Assembly (NCBI RefSeq): GCF_900100755.1
Contig: NZ_FNCI01000001.1
Location: forward strand, 434,001 to 498,000
Length of the DNA stretch: 64,000 nt
Direction: 5' to 3'
Source of the DNA: Onishia taeanensis
GTDB lineage: Bacteria > Pseudomonadota > Gammaproteobacteria > Pseudomonadales > Halomonadaceae
Shown: piece after piece, positions 29,222 through 37,117 of the stretch
How positions within the stretch are numbered: the stretch's first letter is position 1
How the letters are laid out: every line of letters begins with the position of its first letter
Position numbers and translations under genes: made by a program
Notes under the pieces: model-generated
What the model was told of the DNA's origin: nothing
Seen by the model: the letters and a program-made list of their open reading frames with translations, nothing else
The model's database searches: none

Positions 29222-29503
29222 ATGAGCGAGATGACCTTCGACAAGATGGTCCAGCAGATGACGCCGGACATCTATGAAAGCCTCAAGCAGGCGGTGTCGC
29301 TGCGCAAATGGCCCGACGGGCGAGTGCTGAGCGCTGAGCAGGTCGAGCTGTGCCTCGAGGCCGTGATCAAGTACGAGGCCGAGCATGGCGTGTCTCCCGA
29401 CCAGCGGGTCGGCTACCTGGATCGCACCAGCTGTGGCAGCGATGCCGACAGTGCTCAGGGGAGTGCCAGCAACGGCGAGGAAAGCCTCAAGTGGGTGAAT
29501 TGA
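29222..29503 (+). CDS. yeaC: YeaC family protein (DUF1315)
   Basis: A 93-residue soluble protein of unknown function. The pattern FDKMVQQMTPDIYESLKQAV, then RKWPDGRVLSAEQ and EHGVSPDQRVGYLDR, matches the DUF1315/YeaC family common in gammaproteobacteria. The ribosome site is aagggagactga. Its last codons overlap the start of the next gene, as expected for a coupled pair. Confidence 0.87.
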   Translation: MSEMTFDKMVQQMTPDIYESLKQAVSLRKWPDGRVLSAEQVELCLEAVIKYEAEHGVSPDQRVGYLDRTSCGSDADSAQGSASNGEESLKWVN

Positions 29504-30333
29504 TCGACACTGCCGCTCGCGGCTGCCTGAGCAAGATGGCCATCTCGCCGGGAAAGACCGGGGAGGCGGCGGATTACGCACTCTGCCTCGATGAGACGCG
29601 CCTGCCCCTCAATGCGCGCCTCGGGCAGCCGTTGCGGCTTAGCTGGACCGGCGCCATTGCCTGCACGAACTGCGGCCGAGCCACCAAGAAAAGCTTCGCC
29701 CAGGGCCATTGTTACCCCTGCTTCAAGCGCCTGGCCAGCTGTGATACCTGCATCATGAAGCCTGAGACCTGCCACTTCTTCGCCGGCACCTGCCGCGAGC
29801 CGGAATGGGGCGAGCGTCACTGCTTCCAGCCCCATGTGGTCTATCTGGCCAACTCATCGGGGCTCAAGGTGGGCATCACCCGGCGTACCCAGGTGCCGAC
29901 GCGTTGGCTCGATCAGGGCGCCATCCAGGCCCTGCCGATTATCGAGGTCGACACCCGTCAGCAGTCTGGCTTCGTCGAGATGCTGTTCAAGGAAGAGGTC
30001 AGCGACCGCACCAACTGGCGCGCGATGCTCAAGGGTGACGTTGAATCGATGGATCTAGTCGCTGAGCGTGACCGGCTGTTGGCCAAGCTCGAGGGCGGGC
30101 TTAGCGGCTTGCGCGAGCGTTTCGGCGCTGATGCCATCCGCGTGCTGGATGACGCGCCTCGTCACCTCGATTACCCGGTGCTCGAGTTCCCGCGCAAGAT
30201 CGTGTCCCACAACTTCGACAAGGTCGCCGAGGTCGAAGGCACCCTGATGGGGCTCAAGGGCCAGTACCTGATTCTCGATACCGGCGTCATCAACCTGCGC
30301 AAGTTTACCGGCTACGAAATTCAAGTCGCCTGA
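29491..30333 (+). CDS. DUF2797 family Cys-rich protein
   Basis: A 280-residue protein. Residues 45-110 contain a probable zinc-binding region with eight or more Cys in paired spacing: CTNCG, HCYPC, CDTC and, further on, CHFF and HCF. It is followed by VYLANSSGLKVGITRRTQVP with RWLDQGA, a pattern like the beta strands of GIY-YIG/T5orf172 nuclease-like domains. The start is uncertain: GTG 29491 overlaps yeaC by 13 nt, and TTG 29500 is also possible. Longer frames have no family support. The co-occurrence with yeaC suggests a shared but unknown function. Confidence 0.8.
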   Translation: MGELIDTAARGCLSKMAISPGKTGEAADYALCLDETRLPLNARLGQPLRLSWTGAIACTNCGRATKKSFAQGHCYPCFKRLASCDTCIMKPETCHFFAGTCREPEWGERHCFQPHVVYLANSSGLKVGITRRTQVPTRWLDQGAIQALPIIEVDTRQQSGFVEMLFKEEVSDRTNWRAMLKGDVESMDLVAERDRLLAKLEGGLSGLRERFGADAIRVLDDAPRHLDYPVLEFPRKIVSHNFDKVAEVEGTLMGLKGQYLILDTGVINLRKFTGYEIQVA

Positions 30334-30362
30334 TGCGACTGCCAGCCTGTTTCAGCCTCTAC

Positions 30363-30755
30363 TCAACCATAGTGCGCTAGCGCGGCCGCCAGTTCCTGCT
30401 CGTGAAAGCGCCTGGCGGCCTCACTTCCTGCTGTATCGCTGGGCTCGCTTTTCCCATCGCCGTTCGCCTCGCCGGTGAGGCGACCCAGACGCTGTGCCTC
30501 ATCGAAAAAGCCTGAAGCCGGTAGGCCTCGGCGCTCTCTGGATTGGCTGACGACCAGGGCCGCCAGGAAGGGCCGGCCAGCCGCCGCATCATCACGCATG
30601 CTGTCTTCCAGCAGCCGCGCCAGGGCCTGAATCATGCCGGGTGGGGATAGCCCCAGGGCTTCACAGGCTTGGCGGTAGGTGACGGTCTGGCCCTGGCGAG
30701 CGACCTGCACCAGGTAATGACGTAGCAGCGTCTGGGTAGACGAAGTGTCGGTCAT
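30363..30755 (-). CDS. Conserved small protein with helix-turn-helix-like region
   Basis: A 130-residue soluble protein. Residues 8-45 (LLRHYLVQVARQGQTVTYRQ, then ACEALGLSPPG) look like a winged helix: several helices with a Gly turn, as in MGMT-type or wHTH DNA-binding domains. A following stretch, FLAALVVSQSRERRGLPASG, is a family-like conserved block. The C-terminal third is low complexity. The start at 30755 replaces a longer frame that overlaps the ATP-grasp gene. No specific function can be assigned. Confidence 0.65.
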   Translation of the reverse strand: MTDTSSTQTLLRHYLVQVARQGQTVTYRQACEALGLSPPGMIQALARLLEDSMRDDAAAGRPFLAALVVSQSRERRGLPASGFFDEAQRLGRLTGEANGDGKSEPSDTAGSEAARRFHEQELAAALAHYG

Positions 30756-30840
30756 GCGGGGCTTTCCTTGACGGGGTTGGTAGACGGGCCTTAAACATAT
30801 GGGCCTAGGGCAAAAGACGCCCATTCTAGCAGCCGTTGCC

Positions 30841-32343
30841 TCAAGCGCCGACGCGACGGTTGGCCTCCATGCGCTTGAGGAACACCTCGAGGATTCGGCT
30901 ATAGAGGGCTCGCCCCAGCAGGGTATCTTCCACGCCGGCGTCGATGTTGGGGTTGTCGTTGATCTCGATGACCACGACTCGGTCGCCAACCTGCTTCAGG
31001 TCGACGCCATACAGGCCGTTGCCGATCAGCCGGGTCGCCTTCAGTGCCGCCTTGATGACGGCGGGGGGCACGTCCTCGGGCGCGTGTGTGCTGAAGCCGC
31101 CGCTTCTGGTCTTGCCCTTGGAGTGATCGTAGATCTGCCAGTGGCCGCGGGCCATATAGTAGCGGCTGGCGAACAGGGGCTTGCCGTCGAGCACGCCGAT
31201 GCGCCAGTCGAATTCCGTGGGCAGCCATTCCTGCAGCAACAGCAGGGCCGAGGAGGCGAATAGCCGCTCGGCTTCGGGCAATAGCGCCTCGGCGGAGGTG
31301 ATCTTGACGATGCCCCGTGAAAAGGAGCCGTCGGGCACCTTGAGTACCATGGGGAAGCTGAGTCCCGCCGCTTTTTCCGTCAAGTGGGGCAGGTCGCTGC
31401 GATTCAGCAGCACGCCCTCGGGCGTCGCGATGCCTCGCGTTCGCAGCAGGGTATGCAAATACACCTTGTTGGTGCAGCGCAGAATCGAGCGTGGATCATC
31501 GATGACCACCAGGCCCTCGTGCTCGGCGCGTCGCGCCATGCGATAGGTATGATGATCGAGGCTGGTTGTCTCACGAATGAAGAGCCCATCGAACTCGGCC
31601 AGCCGGCCTGCGTCACGCTTGGTGATCAGCGAGACATCGATGCCCAGCTTGCGTCCGGCACGAATGAATTCCTTCAATGCACCGCGGTTGCTGGGGGGCA
31701 GAGCCTCCTGGGGGTCGACCAGCATGGCCAGGTCGAAGCGATAGCGCCGTCGGGCCTTCGGGGTGCGCCAGACCTTTCGCGAGTGCCGGTTCAAGGCGCT
31801 GGCGAACAGGTCTTGCTCTTCCTGCGAGAGTGCGGTGAGCCGCAATGGCTTGAGCCGCGACAGTCGCCACAGGTCGTGGCGTCGCGTGAAGCGTGCCTCG
31901 AGCAGCGGGCAGGGCAGGCGCTCGAAGAGTTTGCGAGCAAGCTTGGATAGCTCCGGCTGTAGGCTTTCGCCGAACATCACCCGCAGGGTGATGCTGTCGC
32001 CGGTCAGCGAGCCGCGCTTGGCCAGTTCATTGAGCAGGGGGCTTAGGGCCTCGAGCTGCAGGTCGACCAGTGCCTTGCGCGACAGTTGATTGAGCGTCTC
32101 GACGCTGGGTAGCACTCGCTGGCCACGGGCCTGTGCCAGCAGCGACACATAGTAGCCGCTCTCCAGGTAGTCGAGCTCACCGGACAGGTTGATGACGTGG
32201 GTGGCCGCGTCTTGCTCCTGTTCTTTTTCCGGGGCCTGAGCCGGCCGCTCTTCTGCCAGGTAGTCATTGGCCGTGATCAAGTCTTCGCTTGGGAAGTAGG
32301 GGCGCCAGTCGATGAGACGATCGACGACGATTTGCAGAGGCAT
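30841..32343 (-). CDS. RimK-like ATP-grasp ligase with RLAN N-terminal domain
   Basis: A 500-residue protein. The N-terminal region (about 1-200) resembles RLAN, the domain found fused to RimK-like ATP-grasp enzymes: VVDRLIDWRPYFPSEDLITA, then SLLAQARGQRVLPS. The C-terminal half is ATP-grasp: a Lys-containing strand FPMVLKVPDGSFSRGIVKI, LQEWLPTEFDWRIGV, and the metal-binding EINDNPNIDAG. These enzymes join a carboxylate to an amine using ATP; the substrate is unknown. The start at 32343 has aaggagagcc 10 nt upstream. It is divergent from a GNAT acetyltransferase across 171 nt, a pairing reported for predicted peptide or amino-acid ligase systems. Confidence 0.85.
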   Translation of the reverse strand: MPLQIVVDRLIDWRPYFPSEDLITANDYLAEERPAQAPEKEQEQDAATHVINLSGELDYLESGYYVSLLAQARGQRVLPSVETLNQLSRKALVDLQLEALSPLLNELAKRGSLTGDSITLRVMFGESLQPELSKLARKLFERLPCPLLEARFTRRHDLWRLSRLKPLRLTALSQEEQDLFASALNRHSRKVWRTPKARRRYRFDLAMLVDPQEALPPSNRGALKEFIRAGRKLGIDVSLITKRDAGRLAEFDGLFIRETTSLDHHTYRMARRAEHEGLVVIDDPRSILRCTNKVYLHTLLRTRGIATPEGVLLNRSDLPHLTEKAAGLSFPMVLKVPDGSFSRGIVKITSAEALLPEAERLFASSALLLLQEWLPTEFDWRIGVLDGKPLFASRYYMARGHWQIYDHSKGKTRSGGFSTHAPEDVPPAVIKAALKATRLIGNGLYGVDLKQVGDRVVVIEINDNPNIDAGVEDTLLGRALYSRILEVFLKRMEANRRVGA

Positions 32344-32514
32344 TGAAGGGCTCTCCTTGAGCTCGGTCAAAGATAATTCCTGACCGTCAGCATGCGCGTG
32401 CAGACAGATCAAGACAATATGCGGATATGGTGAAATAAATTCATCATCCCAGGCGGTGACACTGGGTTACATGCATCGCAGAATCCTCATCACATTCTCA
32501 AGGTAGCCGTCGAC

Positions 32515-32997
32515 ATGACCGCCCTGTTGCGCTCGGCCCAGCCGGGTGACCTCGCAGCACTCTGCCAGCTCGAACAGCTCTGTTTCACGACCGATCATTT
32601 CAATCGACGCCAGCTGTGGCACTTATTGAACCGCGCTCACGCCATCACCTGGGTGGCCGAAGATGAAGCACGGCAATTGGTGGGCTATGCGACCCTGCTG
32701 TTACGTCGCAATAGCCTGGCGGCGAGGCTCTATTCGTTCTGCGTGCATCCCGAGGTTCAGGGGCAAGGCGTCGGGCGTCGACTGTTGAGTACCCTGGAAA
32801 GCGAGGCACGGGACCGTGGTTGCGAGTCGCTGACCCTTGAGGTGCGCGCCGATAATCGACGCGCCCGGGCACTCTATCGGCGCATGGGCTTCGGTCTGCG
32901 GCGCTGGCTCGATGACTATTATGCCGATGGCTGCGCGGCCTGGCAGATGGAGAAGTCGCTGCTCGCCTCTGACACGGGACAAGTGGTGAACGCTTGA
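32515..32997 (+). CDS. GNAT family N-acetyltransferase (RimI-like)
   Basis: A 160-residue acetyltransferase. The acetyl-CoA-binding motif V-x-x-x-x-Q-G-x-G appears as VHPEVQGQGVGRRLLSTLE, followed by LTLEVRADNRRARALYRRMG, the usual GNAT motif B. It would transfer acetyl from acetyl-CoA to an amine. Homology is general, so a ribosomal protein target (as for RimI) cannot be assumed. Its divergent neighbour, the RLAN/ATP-grasp ligase, suggests a joint role in modifying a peptide or amino acid product. Confidence 0.83.
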   Translation: MTALLRSAQPGDLAALCQLEQLCFTTDHFNRRQLWHLLNRAHAITWVAEDEARQLVGYATLLLRRNSLAARLYSFCVHPEVQGQGVGRRLLSTLESEARDRGCESLTLEVRADNRRARALYRRMGFGLRRWLDDYYADGCAAWQMEKSLLASDTGQVVNA

Positions 32998-33080
32998 TGA
33001 CCAAAGCAAGGCCGACGGGTGAAATGCCCGTCGCGGTGCTCTAGAATCGCATTCCATTTCCACTTCGTCAGGAACGCCCC

Positions 33081-33566
33081 ATGCCCTCCTTCGATATCGT
33101 CTCTGAGTTTGACAAGCACGAAGCCATGAATGCCGTTGACCAGGCCAATCGCGAAGTACAGACGCGTTTCGACTTTCGCGGCGTCGATGCCAGCTTCACG
33201 CTCAATGACGACACTGTTGCGCTCGAGGCCGATGCCGACTTCCAGCTCAAGCAGATGGTCGACGTGCTGCGGGCCAAGCTGATCGCACGGGGTATCGATG
33301 CCCGCTGCATGGATGAGCAGGACCCTGAGCTGAGTGGTGTCAAAGCCCGCCAGGAAATCAAGCTGAAGCAAGGGCTCGAGCAGCCGGACTGCAAGGCCAT
33401 CGTCAAGCAGATCAAGGATGCCAAGCTCAAGGTCCAGGCCCAGATCCAAGGCGACAAGGTGCGCGTCACGGGCAAGAAACGCGATGACCTGCAGCAGACC
33501 ATCGCCTTGCTCAAGAGCGAGCAGGGGCCCGATCTGGCGTTGCAATACAACAATTTCCGCGATTGA
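33081..33566 (+). CDS. yajQ: YajQ family nucleotide-binding protein
   Basis: A 161-residue protein matching YajQ along its whole length: [20 protein letters not shown] at the start, then [16 protein letters not shown], and [20 protein letters not shown]-like sequence near the C-terminus. Members bind RNA or cyclic di-GMP and, in some species, control virulence regulators. The ribosome site is weak (aggaacgcccc). It is monocistronic; a GC hairpin (gaggcgg / ccgcctc) lies about 50 nt downstream without a T-run. Confidence 0.93.
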   Translation: MPSFDIVSEFDKHEAMNAVDQANREVQTRFDFRGVDASFTLNDDTVALEADADFQLKQMVDVLRAKLIARGIDARCMDEQDPELSGVKARQEIKLKQGLEQPDCKAIVKQIKDAKLKVQAQIQGDKVRVTGKKRDDLQQTIALLKSEQGPDLALQYNNFRD

Positions 33567-33772
33567 CCCAACGCAATAATATGGGGCCTAGCTTGGGTTA
33601 CCATGAGTGGGTACGAGGCGGCGCCATGCGCCCGCCTCGAAAAGAATGCCTCATTGAGCGACGCTAGGCGTCATATAGCGCAAAGCGATTTCCGTTCCAT
33701 GCGTTGTTGCGGTTCAATGAGGACATGGATGCTAAGCTTTAGCTAGACGCCGCCGTTATCAGGAGAACGGAG

Positions 33773-34219
33773 ATGCCTCGAACCACCGTGACCCGCACCG
33801 CCTATCGCCTGCTGGCGATGGTGAGCTTCGCGCTCGGTGTGATCGGTGCCTTTCTGCCGCTGATGCCGACCACCTGCTTCATGCTGGTGGCGGTATGGGC
33901 TGCTTCGAAGGGGTCGCCCCGTTTTGCCGCCTGGATTCGCCGGCACCCGCGTTTCGGTCCGCCTCTGCAGGCCTGGGAACGTGAGCGAGCGATTCCGCGG
34001 CATGCCAAGCGGCTGGCTGTGCTGATGCTGGCGCTCTCGATCGGTGTGCTGGTGTTTAGCCCGGTTCCCCTGGGCATCAAGCTCGTGGTGATCGTGTCGC
34101 TGGCATGCCTCGGGGCCTGGATCGTCACCCGCCCCGAGCCCCGTACCTTCCCGACCTTCACCCTTAGCTCCCAGGCTCTTTCGCCCCGGGTCATGCACTC
34201 GAATCACCGCCGACTTTGA
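33773..34219 (+). CDS. DUF454 (YbaN family) membrane protein
   Basis: A 148-residue inner-membrane protein with about three hydrophobic segments. The conserved YbaN/DUF454 pattern is visible: LLAMVSFALGVIGAFLPLMP, TTCFMLVAVWAASKGSPRF and the charged loop WERERAIPRHAKRLAV. Function is unknown. The ribosome site is aggagaacggag. The pepN -35 element overlaps its stop codon. Confidence 0.85.
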   Translation: MPRTTVTRTAYRLLAMVSFALGVIGAFLPLMPTTCFMLVAVWAASKGSPRFAAWIRRHPRFGPPLQAWERERAIPRHAKRLAVLMLALSIGVLVFSPVPLGIKLVVIVSLACLGAWIVTRPEPRTFPTFTLSSQALSPRVMHSNHRRL

Positions 34220-34245
34220 GATGGCTGCCGCTGGCGCCGTACAAT
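34216..34245 (+). promoter_or_regulatory. Likely sigma-70 promoter of pepN
   Basis: ttgaga and tacaat are separated by 18 nt and lie 33 nt before the pepN ATG. Confidence 0.55.
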
Positions 34246-34277
34246 GATCGGCGATTTCAGAACAGGAGCCTTCCTCG

Positions 34278-36917
34278 ATGTCTGCGATGCAGCCGACTTA
34301 CCTGCATGATTACCAACCGCCCGCCTACCGGGTGACTCATACCGAGCTGAAATTCGACCTGTCGTCATCTGCGACTCGCGTCACCGCCCGCCTGCATGTG
34401 GAGCGCCACCCCGCGCACCAGGATGCAGGCGCGCTGCCGCTGGTGCTGAACGGCGAGCAGCTCACGCTGAAGCGTATCGCCGTCGACGGTGAAGAGCTCG
34501 AGGCCGATGAGTACGCGCAGGACGATGCCACGCTGACCGTACATCGAGTGCCGGAAAGCTTCCTGCTCGACACCGAGGTCGAGATCGATCCGGCGGCCAA
34601 TACCGCCCTGTCAGGTCTCTACCAGTCCAGCGGCATGTTCTGCACCCAGTGTGAGGCGGAAGGCTTTCGCCGCATCACCTTCTACCCGGACCGTCCGGAT
34701 GTGATGGCGACCTTCTCGACCACGGTGATCGGCGACCGGGCGACGCTGCCGGTGCTGCTATCCAACGGCAACCCGGTGGAATCTGGCGAGCTGCCGGACG
34801 ATCGCCACTTCGTTACCTGGGAAGACCCGCACCCCAAGCCCAGCTATCTGTTCGCCCTGGTGGCCGGTGACCTGAAGAAGGTCGAGGATCGTTTCACCAC
34901 CCAGAGTGGTCGCGACGTTACCCTGCAGGTATGGGTCGAGGAAGAGAACCTTTCGAAGACCGATCACGCCATGGCGTCGCTAAAGCGGGCCATGAAGTGG
35001 GACGAAGAAACCTATGGTCGTGAGTATGACCTCGATCTGTTCATGATCGTGGCCGTCAACGACTTCAACATGGGCGCCATGGAGAACAAGGGCCTCAACA
35101 TCTTCAACTCGGCGGCGGTGCTGACGCATCCGCATACCGCCACCGATGCGGCCTTCCAGCGCGTCGAGAGCATCGTTGCTCACGAGTACTTCCACAACTG
35201 GTCGGGCAACCGCGTAACCTGCCGCGACTGGTTCCAGCTGTCGCTCAAGGAAGGCTTCACGGTGTTCCGCGATCAAAGCTTCTCCGCGGATACCAACTCG
35301 GCGCCGGTCAAGCGCATCGAGGATGTCTCGATGTTCCGTACGGCCCAGTTCGCCGAGGATGCCGGGCCGACTGCCCACCCGATTCGCCCGGATCACTACA
35401 TTGAGATTGGCAACTTTTACACCCTGACCATCTATGAAAAGGGTGCCGAAGTGGTCCGCATGCTGCGAAACCTGCTGGGCTGGGAGCTGTTCCGTCGTGG
35501 CTCGGACCTGTATTTCGAACGCCTGGATGGCCAGGCCGCCACCATCGAGGACTTCGTCGGCTGCATGAGCGAGGTCTCGGGGCTCGACCTGACCCAGTTC
35601 ATGCACTGGTATTCCCAGGCCGGCACCCCGGAGATCGACGCCCACGGTGAATACGACTATGCCAAGTCCGAGTATCACCTGACGCTGCGCCAGCGCACGG
35701 CGCCGACACCGGGGCAGCCGGACAAGGTCGCCCTGCATATTCCGATCCGCATGGGCCTGGTGGGTACTAAGTCCGGACAGGATCTCAAGATGACCGTCGA
35801 CGGTGAGTCGGTGGGTACCGACACCGTGATTCACCTGCGGGAATACGAGCAGCACTTCGTGTTCACCGACCTGGCCGAGGCCCCGGTGCCGTCGCTGCTG
35901 CGTGGCTTCTCGGCGCCGGTCAAGCTGCGCTTCCCGTATGGCCGTGAAGACCTGGCCTTCCTGCTGCAGCATGACTCCGATGGTTTCAACCGCTGGGATG
36001 CCGGCCAGCGCCTGGCGATGCTGGCCCTCGAAGACCTGATCGCGGCGCATCGCAATGGCGTTGAGAAGGTCATGGACGTTCGCGTTGTCGAGGCCTTCCG
36101 GACCCTGCTGACCGGTGAGACCGACGACAAGGCGGTACTCGCCGAGATGCTGACGCTGCCCTCGGAGGCCTACATCGCCGAGCAGCAACCGGTGGTCGAT
36201 GTCGATGCCATCCATGCCGCTCGAACCTTCGTCAAGCAGTCGCTGGCCTATGCCCTGCGTGACGAATTCATGGCGGTCTACCGCGCCAACCAGCTCGACG
36301 CGCCCTACGCGCCGGAGCCCCAGCAGATTGCCGCCCGTAGCCTCAAGAACGTGGCGCTGTCCTATCTGGTGGCGATCGAGGACGAAGAGGCACTGTCCCT
36401 CGCCCAGGCGCAGTTCGATGCCGATCACAACATGACCGATGTGCGTTCGGCGCTGACGTTGTTGACCCACAGCTCGCGTAATGATCTGGCCGACCCGGCG
36501 CTGCGCGCCTTCGGCGAGAAGTGGTCTCACGACCCGCTGGTCATGGATCAGTGGTTCAGCATCCAGGTCACCCGCCCGCAGGCCGATGCCCTGGACCGCG
36601 TCAAGTTCCTGATGGAGCACCCGAAGTTCTCGCTGAAGAACCCCAACAAGGTGCGTGCCTTGATCGGTGCCTTCGCCAGCAACCGGGTCAACTTCCACCG
36701 CATCGACGGTGCCGGCTATCGGCTGCTGAGCGACGTGGTGATCGAGCTCAACAAGCTCAACCCGGAAATCGCCGCGCGCCTCGTCACGCCGCTGACGCGC
36801 TGGCAGCGCTTTGACGAGGCGCGCCAGGAACTGATGAAGGCCGAACTTGAGCGCATCCGCGCTGAGGACCTCTCGCCGAACGTCTATGAAGTGATCGAAA
36901 AAGCGCTGGCCGATTGA
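34278..36917 (+). CDS. pepN: Aminopeptidase N
   Basis: An 879-residue M1 zinc metallopeptidase that removes N-terminal residues from peptides in the cytoplasm. The substrate-binding GAMEN motif occurs in NMGAMENKGLN, and the zinc site HEYFHNWSGNRVTCRDW (HEXXH) with a downstream Glu in LKEG is intact. C-terminal domains (DUF3458 and the alpha-helical C-terminal domain) are present at full length. It resembles E. coli PepN in size and order. It ends in a strong bidirectional terminator. Confidence 0.95.
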   Translation: MSAMQPTYLHDYQPPAYRVTHTELKFDLSSSATRVTARLHVERHPAHQDAGALPLVLNGEQLTLKRIAVDGEELEADEYAQDDATLTVHRVPESFLLDTEVEIDPAANTALSGLYQSSGMFCTQCEAEGFRRITFYPDRPDVMATFSTTVIGDRATLPVLLSNGNPVESGELPDDRHFVTWEDPHPKPSYLFALVAGDLKKVEDRFTTQSGRDVTLQVWVEEENLSKTDHAMASLKRAMKWDEETYGREYDLDLFMIVAVNDFNMGAMENKGLNIFNSAAVLTHPHTATDAAFQRVESIVAHEYFHNWSGNRVTCRDWFQLSLKEGFTVFRDQSFSADTNSAPVKRIEDVSMFRTAQFAEDAGPTAHPIRPDHYIEIGNFYTLTIYEKGAEVVRMLRNLLGWELFRRGSDLYFERLDGQAATIEDFVGCMSEVSGLDLTQFMHWYSQAGTPEIDAHGEYDYAKSEYHLTLRQRTAPTPGQPDKVALHIPIRMGLVGTKSGQDLKMTVDGESVGTDTVIHLREYEQHFVFTDLAEAPVPSLLRGFSAPVKLRFPYGREDLAFLLQHDSDGFNRWDAGQRLAMLALEDLIAAHRNGVEKVMDVRVVEAFRTLLTGETDDKAVLAEMLTLPSEAYIAEQQPVVDVDAIHAARTFVKQSLAYALRDEFMAVYRANQLDAPYAPEPQQIAARSLKNVALSYLVAIEDEEALSLAQAQFDADHNMTDVRSALTLLTHSSRNDLADPALRAFGEKWSHDPLVMDQWFSIQVTRPQADALDRVKFLMEHPKFSLKNPNKVRALIGAFASNRVNFHRIDGAGYRLLSDVVIELNKLNPEIAARLVTPLTRWQRFDEARQELMKAELERIRAEDLSPNVYEVIEKALAD

Positions 36918-36997
36918 CGCCTCGGCCGGTGGCGCCCTCGGCGTCGCCGACCTGAGCGTGCTTGTCGATCTTGTGACGGGCCTGACAGCGAAAGGCG

Positions 36998-37034
36998 AAA
37001 CGGGCCGCCCCCATCGGGGCGGCCCGTTTTTTTT
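36998..37034. terminator. Bidirectional rho-independent terminator between pepN and the antiporter gene
   Basis: A 14-bp stem (aaacgggccgcccc / ggggcggcccgttt) with a 4-nt loop carries T-runs on both strands. It separates the convergent pepN and CPA2 antiporter genes. Confidence 0.92.
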
Positions 37035-37094
37035 GAGAGCTTTTACGAGAACTCTTCCGAGAACTTTTGTGAGCCCTTCATTGAAAACGCTTTT
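37035..37094. repeat. Five imperfect 12-nt tandem units after the pepN terminator
   Basis: Units begin at 37035, 37047, 37059, 37071 and 37083; gagagcttttac and gagaacttttgt are representative. They fill the space between the terminator and the antiporter stop codon. The reading frames give no recognisable product. Confidence 0.75.
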
Positions 37095-37117
37095 CGAGGG
37101 CAAGTCGCTTCAATGAT

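Noticed and set aside
34980-37103. A 707-codon minus-strand open frame opposite pepN.
   Set aside because: It mirrors the codon structure of pepN, has no domain signatures or ribosome site and runs across the strong bidirectional terminator. Long antisense frames are common in GC-rich genes.
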